DNA of 64,000 bases from Lucifuga dentata (lineage: Eukaryota > Chordata > Actinopteri > Ophidiiformes > Bythitidae), in assembly GCA_014773175.1 (NCBI GenBank), contig VXCM01003290.1, forward strand, positions 41,286 through 105,285. Direction: 5' to 3'. Made by a program: the position numbers and the translations under genes. Below are positions 9,747 through 20,144 of this stretch, piece after piece (the first letter of the stretch is position 1; every line of letters starts with the position of its first letter). The notes beneath the pieces were generated by a model. It worked only from the letters and a program-made list of their open reading frames with translations, had not been told where the DNA came from and made no database searches.

Positions 9747-11575
9747 CATGTCAGAGTCAGTGAGGTCATGTTAGAGTCAGTGACATCATGTCAATCAGTG
9801 AGGTCACAACAGAATCAGTGAGGTCATGTTAGAGTCAGTGAGGTCATGTTAGGGTCAGTGAGGTCATGTTAAAGTCAGTGAGGTCATGTTAGGGTCAGTG
9901 ACATGTCAGTCAGTGAGGTCACGTCTGAGTCAGTGAGGTCATGTTAGAGTCAGTGAGGTCATGTTAGGGTCAGTGACATCATGTCAGTCAGTGAGGTCAC
10001 GTCTGAGTCAGTGAAGTCATGTCAGAGTTAGTGAGGTCATGTCAGAATTAGTGAGGTCATGTTAGGGTCAGTGGGGTCATGTTAGGGTCAGTGAGGTCAT
10101 GTCTGAGTCAGAGAGATCATGTTAGAGTCAGTGAGGTCATGTTAGGGTCAGTGACATCATGTCAGTCAGTGAGGTCACGTCTGAGTCAGTGAAGTCATGT
10201 CAGAGTTAGTGAGGTCATGTCAGAATTAGTGAGGTCATGTTAGAGTCAGTGGGGTCATGTTAGGGTCAGTGAGGTCATGTTAGGGTCAGTGAGGACAGAG
10301 TCAGGGAGGACAGAGTCATTGAGGTCATGTCAGAGTCATTGAGGTCATGTCAGAGTCAGTGTGGTCATATGCATTTAAGCTAGGTCATGTCAAATGTCAG
10401 TGATGTCATGTCAGAGTCAGTAAGGTCATGTTAGATTCAGTGAGGTCATGTTAGAGACAGTGAGATCATGAGGTCATGTCAGGGTCAGTGAGGTCATGTC
10501 AGAGTCAGTGAAGTAATGTTATAGTCAGTGAGGTCATGTCAGAGTCAGTGAGGTTATGTCAGAGTCAGTGAGGTCATGTTAGAGTCAGTGAGGTCATGTC
10601 AGAGTCATTGAGGTCACGTCAGAGTCAGTGAGGTCATGTCACAGTTAGTGAGGTCATGTCAGAGTCAGTGACATAATTTTAGATACATTGAGGTCATGTT
10701 AGAGTCAGTGAGGTCATGTTAGGGTCAGTGAGGTCATGTCACAGTTAGTGAGGTCATGTCAGAGTCAGTGATGTAATTTTAGATACAATGAGGTCATGTT
10801 AGAGTCAGTGAGGTCATGTTAGGGTCAGTGAAGTCATGTCACAGTTAGTGAGGTCATGTCAGTGAGGTCATGTTAGAGTCAGTGAGGTCATGTTAGGGTC
10901 AATGAGGTCATGTCAGAGTCAGGTCATGTCAGAGTCAGTGAGGTCATATTTGAATCAGAGAGGTCATGTTAGGGTCAGTGAGATCATGTCAGTCAGTGAG
11001 TGAGGTCATGTCAGAGTCAGTGAGGTCATGTCTGAGTCAGCAAGGTCACGTCAGAGTAAGTGAGGTCATGTCAGAGTCAGTGAGGTCATGTTAGAGTCAG
11101 TGAGGTCATTTCAGGTTATGTCATGTTACAATCAGTGAGGTCATGTTAGAGTTAGTGACGTCAAGTTCCAGTCAGTGAGGTCATGTTACAGTCAGCAAGG
11201 TCATGTTAGAGTCAGTGAGGTCATGTTATACTCAGTGATGTCATGTCAGAGTCAGTGACGTCATATTACAGTCAGTGAGGTCATGTTACAGTCAGTGAGT
11301 TCATGTCAGAGTCAGTGACATCATGTTACAGTCAGTGAAGACGTTACAGTCAGTGAGGTCATGTTACAGTCAGTGAGGTCATGTCAGAATCAGTGACATC
11401 ATGTTACAGTCAGTGACGTCATGTTACAGTCAGTGAGTTCATGTTACAGTCACTGAGGTCGTGTTATAGTCAGTGAGGTCATGTTACAGTCAGTGAGGTC
11501 GTGTTATAGTCAGTGAGGTCATGTTACAGTCAGTGAGGTCGTGTTATAGTCAGTGAGGTCATGTTAGAGTCGGTG
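9747..11575. repeat. 1.8 kb minisatellite, 20-bp unit GTCAGTGAGGTCATGTTAGA
   Basis: About 90 imperfect tandem copies are seen. Variants carry ATGTCAGAGTCAGTG, GTGACATCATGTCAGTCAG and, late in the array, ATGTTACAGTCAGTGAGGTC. Higher-order units are visible: a block of roughly 180 bp recurs near 9960 and 10140. Most units hold the hexamer AGGTCA. The array lies in the kalrn intron between the first two exons of the window. Confidence 0.97.
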
Positions 11576-12420
11576 GATAATGAGAGAAGCTCATCCTCCT
11601 ATCAGCATCTCACGTGAGGTCCTGCTACATCTACATTTGGTTACAGCACATCGATAGCATTGTCAAAAAAGTGGGAAGAGGAATCGTTCTCAGCAGGAAA
11701 TGTTTGGGTTTTGTTACTTTGGCTATCAAGGAAAAAATCATTTATTCATTGGTGCTATCTCATTTCCAGTATTGTCTAATTATTTGGTCTGGTGCAAATC
11801 AAAGGGATCTTAATAAATTACAAATAATGCAAAATAAAGCAGCTAGACCGATCCTAAGACCCCCATATTGTACTAACATTATTAATATGCATGACAGATT
11901 ATCCTGGCTTTTGGTTAAAATTAGATTACAATTTTGTTTATTAGTTTTCCTGTGGAACGCACTCCTAAATTTTAGTGGTAAAAACTATTTATTGCTTCCT
12001 TGGTCTAAAACTAAATTTTTAGAACACAGTTATACGTCCTGTGTAGCATGGAGATTTTAAATATATCTTAAAGTATACACAAGTATTTATATTTTTGGGA
12101 AATGAGTAAGAAGGTATTTAAAATACAAATATGACTGATTGATGCTTTGCTGCTGTTTGTAGGTCATGTTTAGCTGATGTGGTTTGTATTGTTTGTTATT
12201 ATTGGTGTAAGGAATTCTTACATCCAGTGATGATTTTATGGTTATTCATTTCTATTCTTATTTGTATTATTATTATGCTATTGTCGGATTGCTGTTGTCA
12301 GATAATTTTATTTTTGCTTATCAAGTTTTGTATTTTAAAATTGTGGTTCCAAGGAAGATTAGTGACCACTGAGGCGGGGGTTAATGGGGACCCATAAACA
12401 ATAAAGTCAATAAAGACATT
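11576..12420 (+). pseudogene. Non-LTR retrotransposon 3' end with RT C-terminal fragment
   Basis: A frame at 11614-12060 holds HIDSIVKKVGRGIVLSRKCL, IIYSLVLSHFQYCLIIWSGA and KLQIMQNKAARPILR. These are the classic segment after the reverse-transcriptase fingers in Jockey/CR1/L2-group LINEs. The remaining sequence to about 12420 is A/T-rich 3' untranslated. It is truncated on its 5' side directly at the end of the minisatellite. The exact family is not resolved. Confidence 0.7.
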
Positions 12421-13100
12421 TGCCTGTTTTATATAGAAATACTATAAACTTAATATATTTTCTTGTTGTTCTTAAGCTGAGGCTTTATTTAATTTCATTA
12501 GTAAGTCTTCAAAAATAATAACATGTTGAAATAATTTTAGTTTATATTAAACACAGTTCAGTTTCCAGTAGTGTGGGGTTCTTTAGGAAACCAGCTTGTC
12601 AGTGAGTGGAAAACATCCACACTGAAGTCTGAAGCAAATCTTACAAAATTACACAAACTTCAATCTAAAACATGGGCACAGGCTGCTTTTATTAGTGTTT
12701 TTTTTTTTTTAATTGCTAACAAGTATAGCTCAGTATTGAATGCTCAATACAGTCTGCATTACCAACATGCATCTTGGCCAAATAGTTCATCTGACCTCCA
12801 AACTCACTCAAAATACCAAAACATTTCATACATGTCAAAATAAGTTTATTCCACCTCAACACTTAATACATATCTCAGAATAAGCTCATTCCACCTTAAC
12901 ACTGGCAACAATTCTCACTCAGAAAGCACACGTTGTCACTCATAACACACTAACCTAAAAAACACTAACAGGGAGCATTACAGAAATGAACTTTTATTTT
13001 TGAGGTTTGAGTGATTTTTCACATAAATATTTCATTTTAGAATAAGAACCTTTTCACTTTATTGAATGTACTAAAGTAATTTATGTAACAAGTGTATGTC
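12421..13100. other. A/T-rich intronic stretch, nothing recognised
   Basis: No domain, terminal repeat or splice-flanked conserved exon was seen. Short frames present show no family resemblance. Confidence 0.5.
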
Positions 13101-13435
13101 CAGTTGAAGTGGACAAAAAAAAAGAGGGTGCCAGTACTCCCCTTATCCGTGCGTCTGGTCATCAGGTCAGGTTGGGTCCGGGGGGTTGGGGGTGGCAGGT
13201 TAAGAATTGAGATTGGTTCCTTCAGAGGGGAGGGACCAGTATATGCTATATACATGTAGCCTATATAAATACACGGTCCCCCCGATTTAAGTAATTCGTC
13301 CAGCTGCAATGTTTGCTATTGTTTTCCTCTGTGATGTTCTGCAGTAGAGTATGGAACATTTCTGAGAGGTTCTGGTATCCCAAAATGTCCTGGTACTTGC
13401 AATTTACTTCAAATTGTAATTTACTGTACTTGAGA
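13101..13435 (-). mobile_element. Degraded short hAT MITE, same family as the element at 15659-18924
   Basis: The left end CAGTTGAAGTGGACAAAAAA and GGTGCCAGTACTCCCCTTAT are the reverse complement of the right end at 18878-18924. The stretch 13330-13430 (GAGAGGTTCTGGTAT ... CTGGTACTT) is the reverse complement of 15715-15780. The right terminus is too eroded to fix. Confidence 0.6.
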
Positions 13436-14592
13436 AAAATTAAAAGTTAAAAAAACAAAACAAAACAAAAAAAAAAAACAGAAATTCCGGGGCTGGTTTA
13501 GCGTACCCACCAGTCTGTCTTCCTTCATCCATGTTTCCAAACCAAGTCATTCCAAGCCGCCACTGTTTGTCTGTTTGGTAACAACACTAAAATCTCCTGG
13601 GAGGCTTTCAGCTAAACTTCAGTCGGCTGTTTTTGGAATGATTATCTAATTTTATTGTAAATATTCTGATAAAATTTTCTATATTATATCTTATTATATT
13701 CTTATTTGGTTACTGCAGAAATATAGGACATTTGCCATCATTCTGTTTTGAATGTGTTTTTAACTGTTTTGAAAAGAGCGTGTTAGCATTTGAAAAAATG
13801 TGCTGCGATATCAGGTGTTCTGCAGGTGGAGGAGTATGAATGAGAAAAGAGTTCATGGATTTTGGAAAATGTGGTCGTTGATGCATCTTGTGTGAAAATG
13901 ATTCGCACAGTTTGGTCCTCATAGGCTTCTGTTTCTCTGACTGTGTTTTGATGTGACTTTGTAACCAATCACTTGTTCTTGAGAACTTAACTGAAAGAGA
14001 GAGAGTAAAAAAATTTCAACCAGAGAGAATTTTAATCCAGCAGTGTACTATCTGAATCCAATTAAAAACATTTTTAACTGGACTGTAGCGATCATTTCAA
14101 TATATTCACTCAGAATAGAACAACCTTACAATGTTATGCATATAAACTTAATAATTTGAACCTTCCTTTAAGTCCCTTTTTGTTGAGTCCTTTTTCTCAG
14201 TTTATTTTCCTTGAAATTCTTTGAAATGTTCTCCAGTACCAAACTTAAATGAAATACTCCAGTATTTATAATTTTCTTGAGAAACAAATAAATATTATCC
14301 AACTGGATTTTTTTTTCCACTCAAAGATGAAACGAATTTGAAAATGAAACTGGGTATCCAAAAAAAAAAAAAAATTCTTTTTAAGTGCACTTTAGTTTAT
14401 ATAGAGCTCTATACGTATTTATCGAAATTTGAAAATGGTGGAGTACTCAAAGGATCCAGAAGAAACGATCATGCCCAGCCGTCCACTGTCACAGAACTGA
14501 CTGGTGAAGTCTGACTCCTCATCAGAATGGACATACACTCCGGAAATCCACTTGAAGCGCTCGCGCCTTCTGCTTTTCCCTCCAAAGGTCTG
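13436..14592. other. Intronic stretch without recognisable features
   Basis: There are A-runs near 13450-13490 and 14360. A minus-strand frame at 14419-14694 (with RRRERFKWISGVYVHSDEES) looks protein-like, but I recognise no family and see no supporting exon structure. Confidence 0.4.
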
Positions 14593-15100
14593 ACAGAAAA
14601 TCCAAACGAGCAAGAAGAGCAAGAAATGAGTAATATGTGCAGCCTGGGAACAGCCCAGGGAACACCCCATCTCTGTCTCTCTACACGGAAGCAACTGGGC
14701 TCAGTTCTGCCCAAATTAAATACATTAACTCAATTCTTTTCATATTCAGAAAAGTTAAATAATACATTTCAATATTAAGACACAATAACTTGTGAACATT
14801 CAAACTGTATGAGCGCCAGAAAAGTCCGTTAGCATAGCGGCTAACTAGCATTAAGCTAGCAGCTCGTTATGATTAGTCTTAACCTCCTAAAGACACGTTA
14901 CATCCCGTACATTTTTTTATGATTAAACAATACAATAATATCTATATATATATTTTAAATCATATAAATGTCTGAGCTCACCTAACAGAAAATCCAAACG
15001 AGCAAGAAGAGCAAAAAATGAGTAATACGTGCAGCCTAGGAACAGCTCAGGGAACAACCCATCTGTCTCCACATGGAAGCAACTGGGCTCAGCTCTGCCC
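14593..15100. repeat. Pair of about 118-bp direct repeats (14593-14712 and 14985-15100)
   Basis: Both copies begin ACAGAAAATCCAAACGAGCA and run through GCAGCCT(G/A)GGAACAGC to GCAACTGGGCTCAG(T/C)TCTGCCC, with a few differences. They are separated by 272 bp. Divergence shows this is an old segmental duplication rather than an assembly effect. Confidence 0.85.
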
Positions 15101-15658
15101 GCATGCGCATTGTCTGAGAGCTCAGTGAGGCTACCGTAAAGCAGATGCTGTGGTACAGCTTAATGATACAGTACCATACTTAAATACACTAATAAGTACA
15201 CAAACAAATGCAAACATAAACACATGAATTAATAGAAATAACAGCTGGGTTACAACTTCAGTTTGGACGAATGCTTGTTAGCAATTGAAAAACACTGTAA
15301 GCACTCAATGACTGTAATCAAAGCTAACATTGTTAGCGGCTAAGCTAACATTTCATGCATCACAAGAAGGCACCACAGACAAAAACTCACCATTTCACTC
15401 ATGTCTTTCTACCGTTAGCTTGTTCTGTCACAGGAAGTAGTGCTAGCTAATGCTCCAGCTATGCTTGACTGAGTCAGCGTCACTTCCTGTTTGTTTTGCG
15501 TATCAAATCATCTGATTGGCTCTTCTCCTCATGTTACTTGTTTAGCTGGTAGTATTTCAAACAACAGAGGAAATAATTCAACAGATGCTGAGCTAATACT
15601 TTGAGACATGATGTTTAGTTTCTTCCTGTTATTCATGATGTGGAAATTCATCAACACG
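15101..15658. other. Intronic stretch with repeated GCTAGC/GCTAACATT motifs
   Basis: Several TTAGC/GCTAA motifs and the segment CACTTCCTGTTTG (near 15480) suggest decayed transposon sequence, but no ends could be paired. No coding sequence is seen. Confidence 0.4.
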
Positions 15659-16044
15659 CAGTGCTTGAAGTGGGCTGGTACGCAGTACTGGGACCTCTGT
15701 GATTTTCATTTTAGAGTACCGGCACATTTTCGGGCATACCAGAACCTCTCATAAATCTTCTGGTACTTTACTGCAGAACAACACAGAGCAGGCATGGACT
15801 GGCCATCGGGACCACCGGGACTTTTCCTGGTGAACCGATGGGTCTGTGGGCCGGTAAATGTGTTTTTTTTTCCCTTTTTTTTTTGACCCGGCCCATAAAA
15901 CGCAGAAAGACTGTGTGAGTGGCCCATTTTGTTTCTCAGTTGATACTGGCCCAATCACATCCCACATCGGCCCATCCCCTTCTGCCTCTGTAACTGAAAG
16001 ACACAGAAAAAGTAAACTGTTTCAGCGTGTGAATAGACAGGAAA

Positions 16045-16281
16045 ATGAATGCGAAGAAATGTAAAGGAGGTGCAGAAAAATTGTGGAAGAAAAAACAACT
16101 GAAGGCTTTACAGCAGGATGCTGCTACATGTGCAAAAGTTATATTCATGTTTGCTGCAACGTCAGTGTCACCACCATCAAACCTGAAACAGCAGCCAGAG
16201 AGGGACAAAGAGAGGGACACGGTCCTACCACAGAGGACAGACAGAATGCAGGAGGAGACTGTAAGTTCAATGCAGAGGTAA
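16045..16281 (+). pseudogene. hAT transposase N-terminal remnant
   Basis: The frame begins MNAKKCKGGAEKLWKKKQLK and continues ALQQDAATCAKVIFMF. This resembles the lysine-rich N terminus of ZMYM1-like/TTF-zinc-finger hAT transposases. Only 78 residues remain of an expected 600-800. The catalytic and dimerisation regions are absent. Confidence 0.6.
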
Positions 16282-16615
16282 CAAGGTGCATAGGAAAAAA
16301 AAGATGCATAGGGCCCTAGCATCAATCAGTCAAGCTAGCATTGGAATCATAAATAGCAGACATCAAATGCTTTTTCCTCCATCATCTAGTTGCAATAAGA
16401 ATAACTGCTAAGCAGCAGGAAAAACTAGCATTTGATGCTAATTTACTGCTTAACCCAAGTTATTGAATCAACCATCAATCAACTATCAGCTACCTTCAAT
16501 TAGCTAAACCTCCTGCCATAATAACTTTTATTTGGTCATTTATTTATGGGTTGTGTGAGCTTGTTTTCAAAATGGAAAAAAAGAACATTTTCTAAAATTA
16601 ATGCATAATATATGT

Positions 16616-16660
16616 TCCTTTAAATATGATTAACACAATGTGTTAATCATATTTAAAGGA
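16616..16660. repeat. Perfect 21-bp hairpin with 3-nt loop
   Basis: Arms 16616-16636 and 16640-16660 are exact reverse complements around AAT. Part of the arm reads TTTAAATATGATTAACAC. It lies within the inner hAT. Confidence 0.92.
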
Positions 16661-17677
16661 TTAACACGTGTCCTCAAATACTTCTTCATTTATTTTATAT
16701 TTTCTGACTGTTTTCACGCAGAAGTCCTTAAAATTGTCCTCTGGTGCGACAATATTTCTAGTCAAAATATTTTATTTAGAAATTGTAAGTTAAAGGGAAA
16801 TATACACAGTAATAATCATGTTTGTCCTGATTAAGTATCAGTATTTGCAACACCTGATTTGAAAGTAAAAACATTTCATCCTGTTACTCAGTGAAGTACT
16901 TGTAAGGAGTTCTCATTAAAAATTCTGTTATTTTTACAAGAAATCAGTCAAACCAACCTTTTCAATGTTTACAATAAATAATACAATAGTACAGAATTTT
17001 TTAATTAAACATGTTAATTGTGTCACACCAAAGGACTACGTAATTGGTCCCATAGCTACCAGTGCTGGAAAAAAACAATATTTTTATAATATTTTGACCT
17101 TCTACTCAGACATGTGCTCCATGCCTTCTGTACTTTCTGGCAGAAGAAGTACATTTCTCAGTAAACAATGACTAATTAATGCTGCTTTATATTTAGTGAA
17201 AAGGGTCACAGCAGGTGGACAACATGTTGTACATCATAACAAGTGGATGACGTATGGATGATGAAGTAATCATTTGTATTATACATATAAAAGAAATGTA
17301 AGAGAATTAGTGGGTTTTTTTTATTTAATTACAGTAGTTTTCTAATAAGAACATTATTCTGCACAGTCACACCAGAGGACAATTATGATGTCTTAAAGAA
17401 GTTATCAGCATAGTTCAATGAAAGTTTTTATAAATGAAAGAATGATTAAAAGTAAGTACACTCATGTTGCCTTACTTATTGATGATGTAGCTACATGGTG
17501 GTATTGGGGGCTGATAGGTACATGTATTGAAGAATGGTTGATGTTGGGCCAATTGGGTGGGCCGCCCTGTCTGGGCAAAAGTCCAAGGCCGATTTTCAAT
17601 CCCAGTCCAGCCCTGACACAGAGGAGAACAACAGCAGCTAGACAAATGAAATCAGGGCATTGTCTATTTCTATACAC

Positions 17678-18735
17678 CAGGGACCTCATTTATAACCGCT
17701 GCATTCCCACGCAAAGTTTGGGATTCATAAAAACAAACTTGACAGGAGAATTTGTGCACCTTGATGGAAACTACTGTGCTACACACGTTTTGGAGACTAG
17801 GGTGTTTGGCGACAGATGCAGAAGCAGAGAAATGAAGCAGATTTCTCCATGGTTCTTCCACACAAGTCGTTATGGAATCAAACTCAGAATTCTAGCATAG
17901 ATCTGCTCTGACAGAGCCATTTAAACTACACATACTTCAAAATAGATCTTCTACACGCTATGATTAATAAACTGAATTCACGTGACCTTGTTAATTTTGA
18001 TATCTTGAAATGTGTGAATCAGTTATTCTGATTTCCACATAAATACTCGATAGCAGCGGTGCTAAAGGTGCTGTGAAACAACAGAATTAATATTCTGATC
18101 ATGACAGATGTCTGATTTTTCATTGATTTATCATAACTATTTTTATTTGTGCAGAGCATCTCAGTCTGATGCTCAGAGCAGCTGCATGTGACATGTTTAC
18201 CAAAATAAAAAAACTCTAAAATGGATTTACCAGATTCACTTGCACATCAGCGTCATCCTTTATGCAGCATCCGCCTTTAGTCTGACGAACTTTTAATTCA
18301 GTATAAATTTTAATTCTAAATGATTTTTGTTAAAGTGACTCATTTCCAGCTGCAGCAGCTGTGATTGTTGTTGCTGAGGCATCAAATCTAACATTTTTCT
18401 GATTTCTCCTCCACAATACCTCCATTTCTGCCTCATATTTGTCTTCTTCTGATTGATCTACCAATCAGAGGTCTCCATTCTCTCTGAAGTGCAATGATGT
18501 ACAAAGTCTTTTATAGTATATCACATATTCACAAATACCTTTGCATGGACCATTTATGGTAAATTGTGGCATTTTTAACATGCTCCAAGCTGGTTATGAT
18601 TCATCAAGAGGAAATTGCGTGAAGCCGTGCATGGTTTTATAAATCTGAATATTTGTGTGTGTACGCCATTTCCCTGGTTTGGAGTGTACGTAAACTGTTA
18701 CTATGGATTCCACGCAATGTTTTATAAATGAGGTC
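17678..18735. mobile_element. Inverted-repeat DNA element, family unassigned
   Basis: The left end GGGACCTCATTTATAA (after CA) matches the right end TTATAAATGAGGTCC in inverted order, and the inverted similarity continues inside (CATTCCCACGCAAAG versus GATTCCACGCAATG). The right end abuts a CAGGGATGGGCAAC hAT end, so no target copy can be recovered. It is non-coding and nested in the outer hAT. Confidence 0.65.
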
Positions 18736-18860
18736 CAGGGATGGGCAACTTTGATGAGGACAGGGACCAATAAAATTTAATACTCACGGTCAAAGGGCTA
18801 CACATTAAATAAAACAAAAATCACTGTCAACTCAGTACATACATGTAAACATGTATGTAC
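18736..18860 (+). mobile_element. Left end of an hAT (same terminus as 27530-30605)
   Basis: CAGGGATGGGCAACTTTGAT followed by CACGGTCAAAGGGCTACACA is the terminal sequence of the GTF2IRD2/Charlie-like hAT seen complete at 27530. Only about 100 bp remain before a C-run with an N at 18867. Confidence 0.6.
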
Positions 18861-19091
18861 CCCCCCNCCCCCCCCCCCCGATAAGGGGAGTACTGGCACC
18901 TTTTTTTGTCCACTTCAAGCACTGTCAACACATCATCACAACACAATATTGTCAGTATCATGATGTGACACACTATGACACCAGTGTTATGATGAATGAT
19001 GTGATATGACAGCCATCAAAGGCTTTTCCAAATTCGGGGCTAAATGGCTGCTGTTATGTGGACATAAATGATTAAAATGTGTGTGCTGCAG

Positions 19092-19206
19092 GTGGGCGGG
19101 ACAAGAGAGGAGGACCAATCCTCACCTTTCCTGCCAGGAGCAACCATGACCGAATAAAACAGGAAGACCTGAGGAGACTGGTCACCTACCTGTCTACTGT
19201 GCCCAG
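19092..19206 (+). CDS. kalrn: kalrn exon, SEC14/CRAL-TRIO domain start
   Basis: This is a 115-nt exon: two bases completing glycine, 37 codons, and AG of a serine codon finished by the next exon. It encodes GGRDKRGGPILTFPARSN and then HDRIKQEDLRRLVTYLSTVP, the near-invariant start of the kalirin/Trio SEC14 domain. The acceptor (TGTGTGCTGCAG) has a poor pyrimidine tract. The donor is GTTACA, and the intron runs at once into a (CA)n microsatellite, so the donor's +3 to +6 positions border a mutable repeat. Confidence 0.93.
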
Positions 19207-19207
19207 G

Positions 19208-19209
<2 letters not shown>

Positions 19210-19269
<60 letters not shown>
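19210..19269. repeat. (CA)n microsatellite at kalrn 5' splice site
   Basis: About 29 pure CA units begin within four bases of the exon-2 donor GTTACA. Confidence 0.97.
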
Positions 19270-19685
19270 CAGCTGGTGAAGTGGTACTTAGAGGAAACAG
19301 CAGTCACACTAACAGGAAGGACTGCTACACCATTGAAATGTACCCATAATGCACTGGGAGTGGCAGTGCATTATGGGTTCATTGATGTGGACCAGTGAAT
19401 TATGTAAAGTACTATGAAATGTTCAACATGCATCATTCAAGCTGACCTTTGACCTCAGCCAGGCAGGGTAAATGATGAAGGGTGAGGGAGGTGAAGTGGA
19501 CGGTAAAAGGCAGCAGCAGTCTGACTGAATGTGTGTGTAAGTGTGTGTGTGTTTGTGTTTGTGTGTGTGTGTGAGGTTTCATCATTGTGGTGTTATTCTC
19601 TTTGTAAATGCACAGTGATCCCTTGCTGATGTGTGCTCATGATAACAGTCTCACGTCAATCATACTGACATCTGATTGGTTTAGG
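19270..19685. other. Intronic stretch with a 13-bp hairpin
   Basis: The hairpin CCCATAATGCACT / AGTGCATTATGGG lies at 19343-19377 with a 9-nt loop. A short (GT)n tract is at about 19531-19572. No gene is seen. Confidence 0.7.
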
Positions 19686-20144
19686 CTGCATTTACACACA
19701 TACAATTGCCCTGATTGGATCTTTGCTCACATATGTGTGGTGAAGATGTAAAAGAATCAGATCTTCGCAGATCCATTTTGGGCCACATACATACAGTATG
19801 TAGAAATAAACTGGATATCAGGTATCTGCCAATGTGACTGATGTAAACACACACAGATCAGAATTGCTGCTGTTCTGACCCAAACGTGATCAAATGTGAC
19901 TTTTCTACTTTATCCTCATATGAACAATGTAAATAATCAATACAGTGTTCACTCTTCAGCAGCAGAAATGGAGGATATATTATCTATATCAGACATATTA
20001 TATATATATGTATATATATATGTATATATGTATATGTATAGACATGTATCAGACATATTATCTACAGAGATATTATGTCAGACATATTATCTATATCAGA
20101 CATATTATATATATCAGACATATTATCTATATCAGACATATATA
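19686..20144 (+). mobile_element. Left half of a split inverted-repeat element (partner at 24575-24803)
   Basis: It begins GGCTGCATTTACAC. It follows the same course as 34740-35090: TCAGAT, GGGCC, GTGGAAATAAA-like, CCAATGTGACTG, AGAAATGGAGGA. It then degrades into TATATA/TATCAGACATAT repeats where a Tc1 element has inserted. Confidence 0.55.

Larger units (their letters stand above)
15789..17615 (+). mobile_element. Inner hAT element, ZMYM/TTF-type, internally deleted
   Basis: Ends CAGGCATGGACTGG and CCCAGTCCAGCCCTG pair as imperfect inverted repeats. The target copy ACACAGAG is perfect on both sides (15781-15788, 17616-17623). It retains only the start of a transposase near 16045. The rest is A/T-rich, including a 21-bp hairpin at 16616-16660. 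It sits inside the outer hAT 15659-18924, so it inserted later. Confidence 0.9.
15659..18924. mobile_element. Outer hAT element (3.3 kb) containing other transposons
   Basis: Left end CAGTGCTTGAAGTGG (15659-15673) and right end CCACTTCAAGCACTG (18910-18924) are perfect 15-bp inverted repeats. Flanks TCAACACG (15651-15658) and TCAACACA (18925-18932) are an 8-bp target copy with one change. The element itself is short. Most of its length is an inserted hAT (15789-17615), an inverted-repeat element (17678-18735) and an hAT 5' end (18736 on). An N lies in a C-run at 18867. Confidence 0.85.

Noticed and set aside
17418..17900. 160-codon plus-strand frame
   Set aside because: It crosses the exact right end of one hAT and the left end of another element, so it cannot be a real gene.
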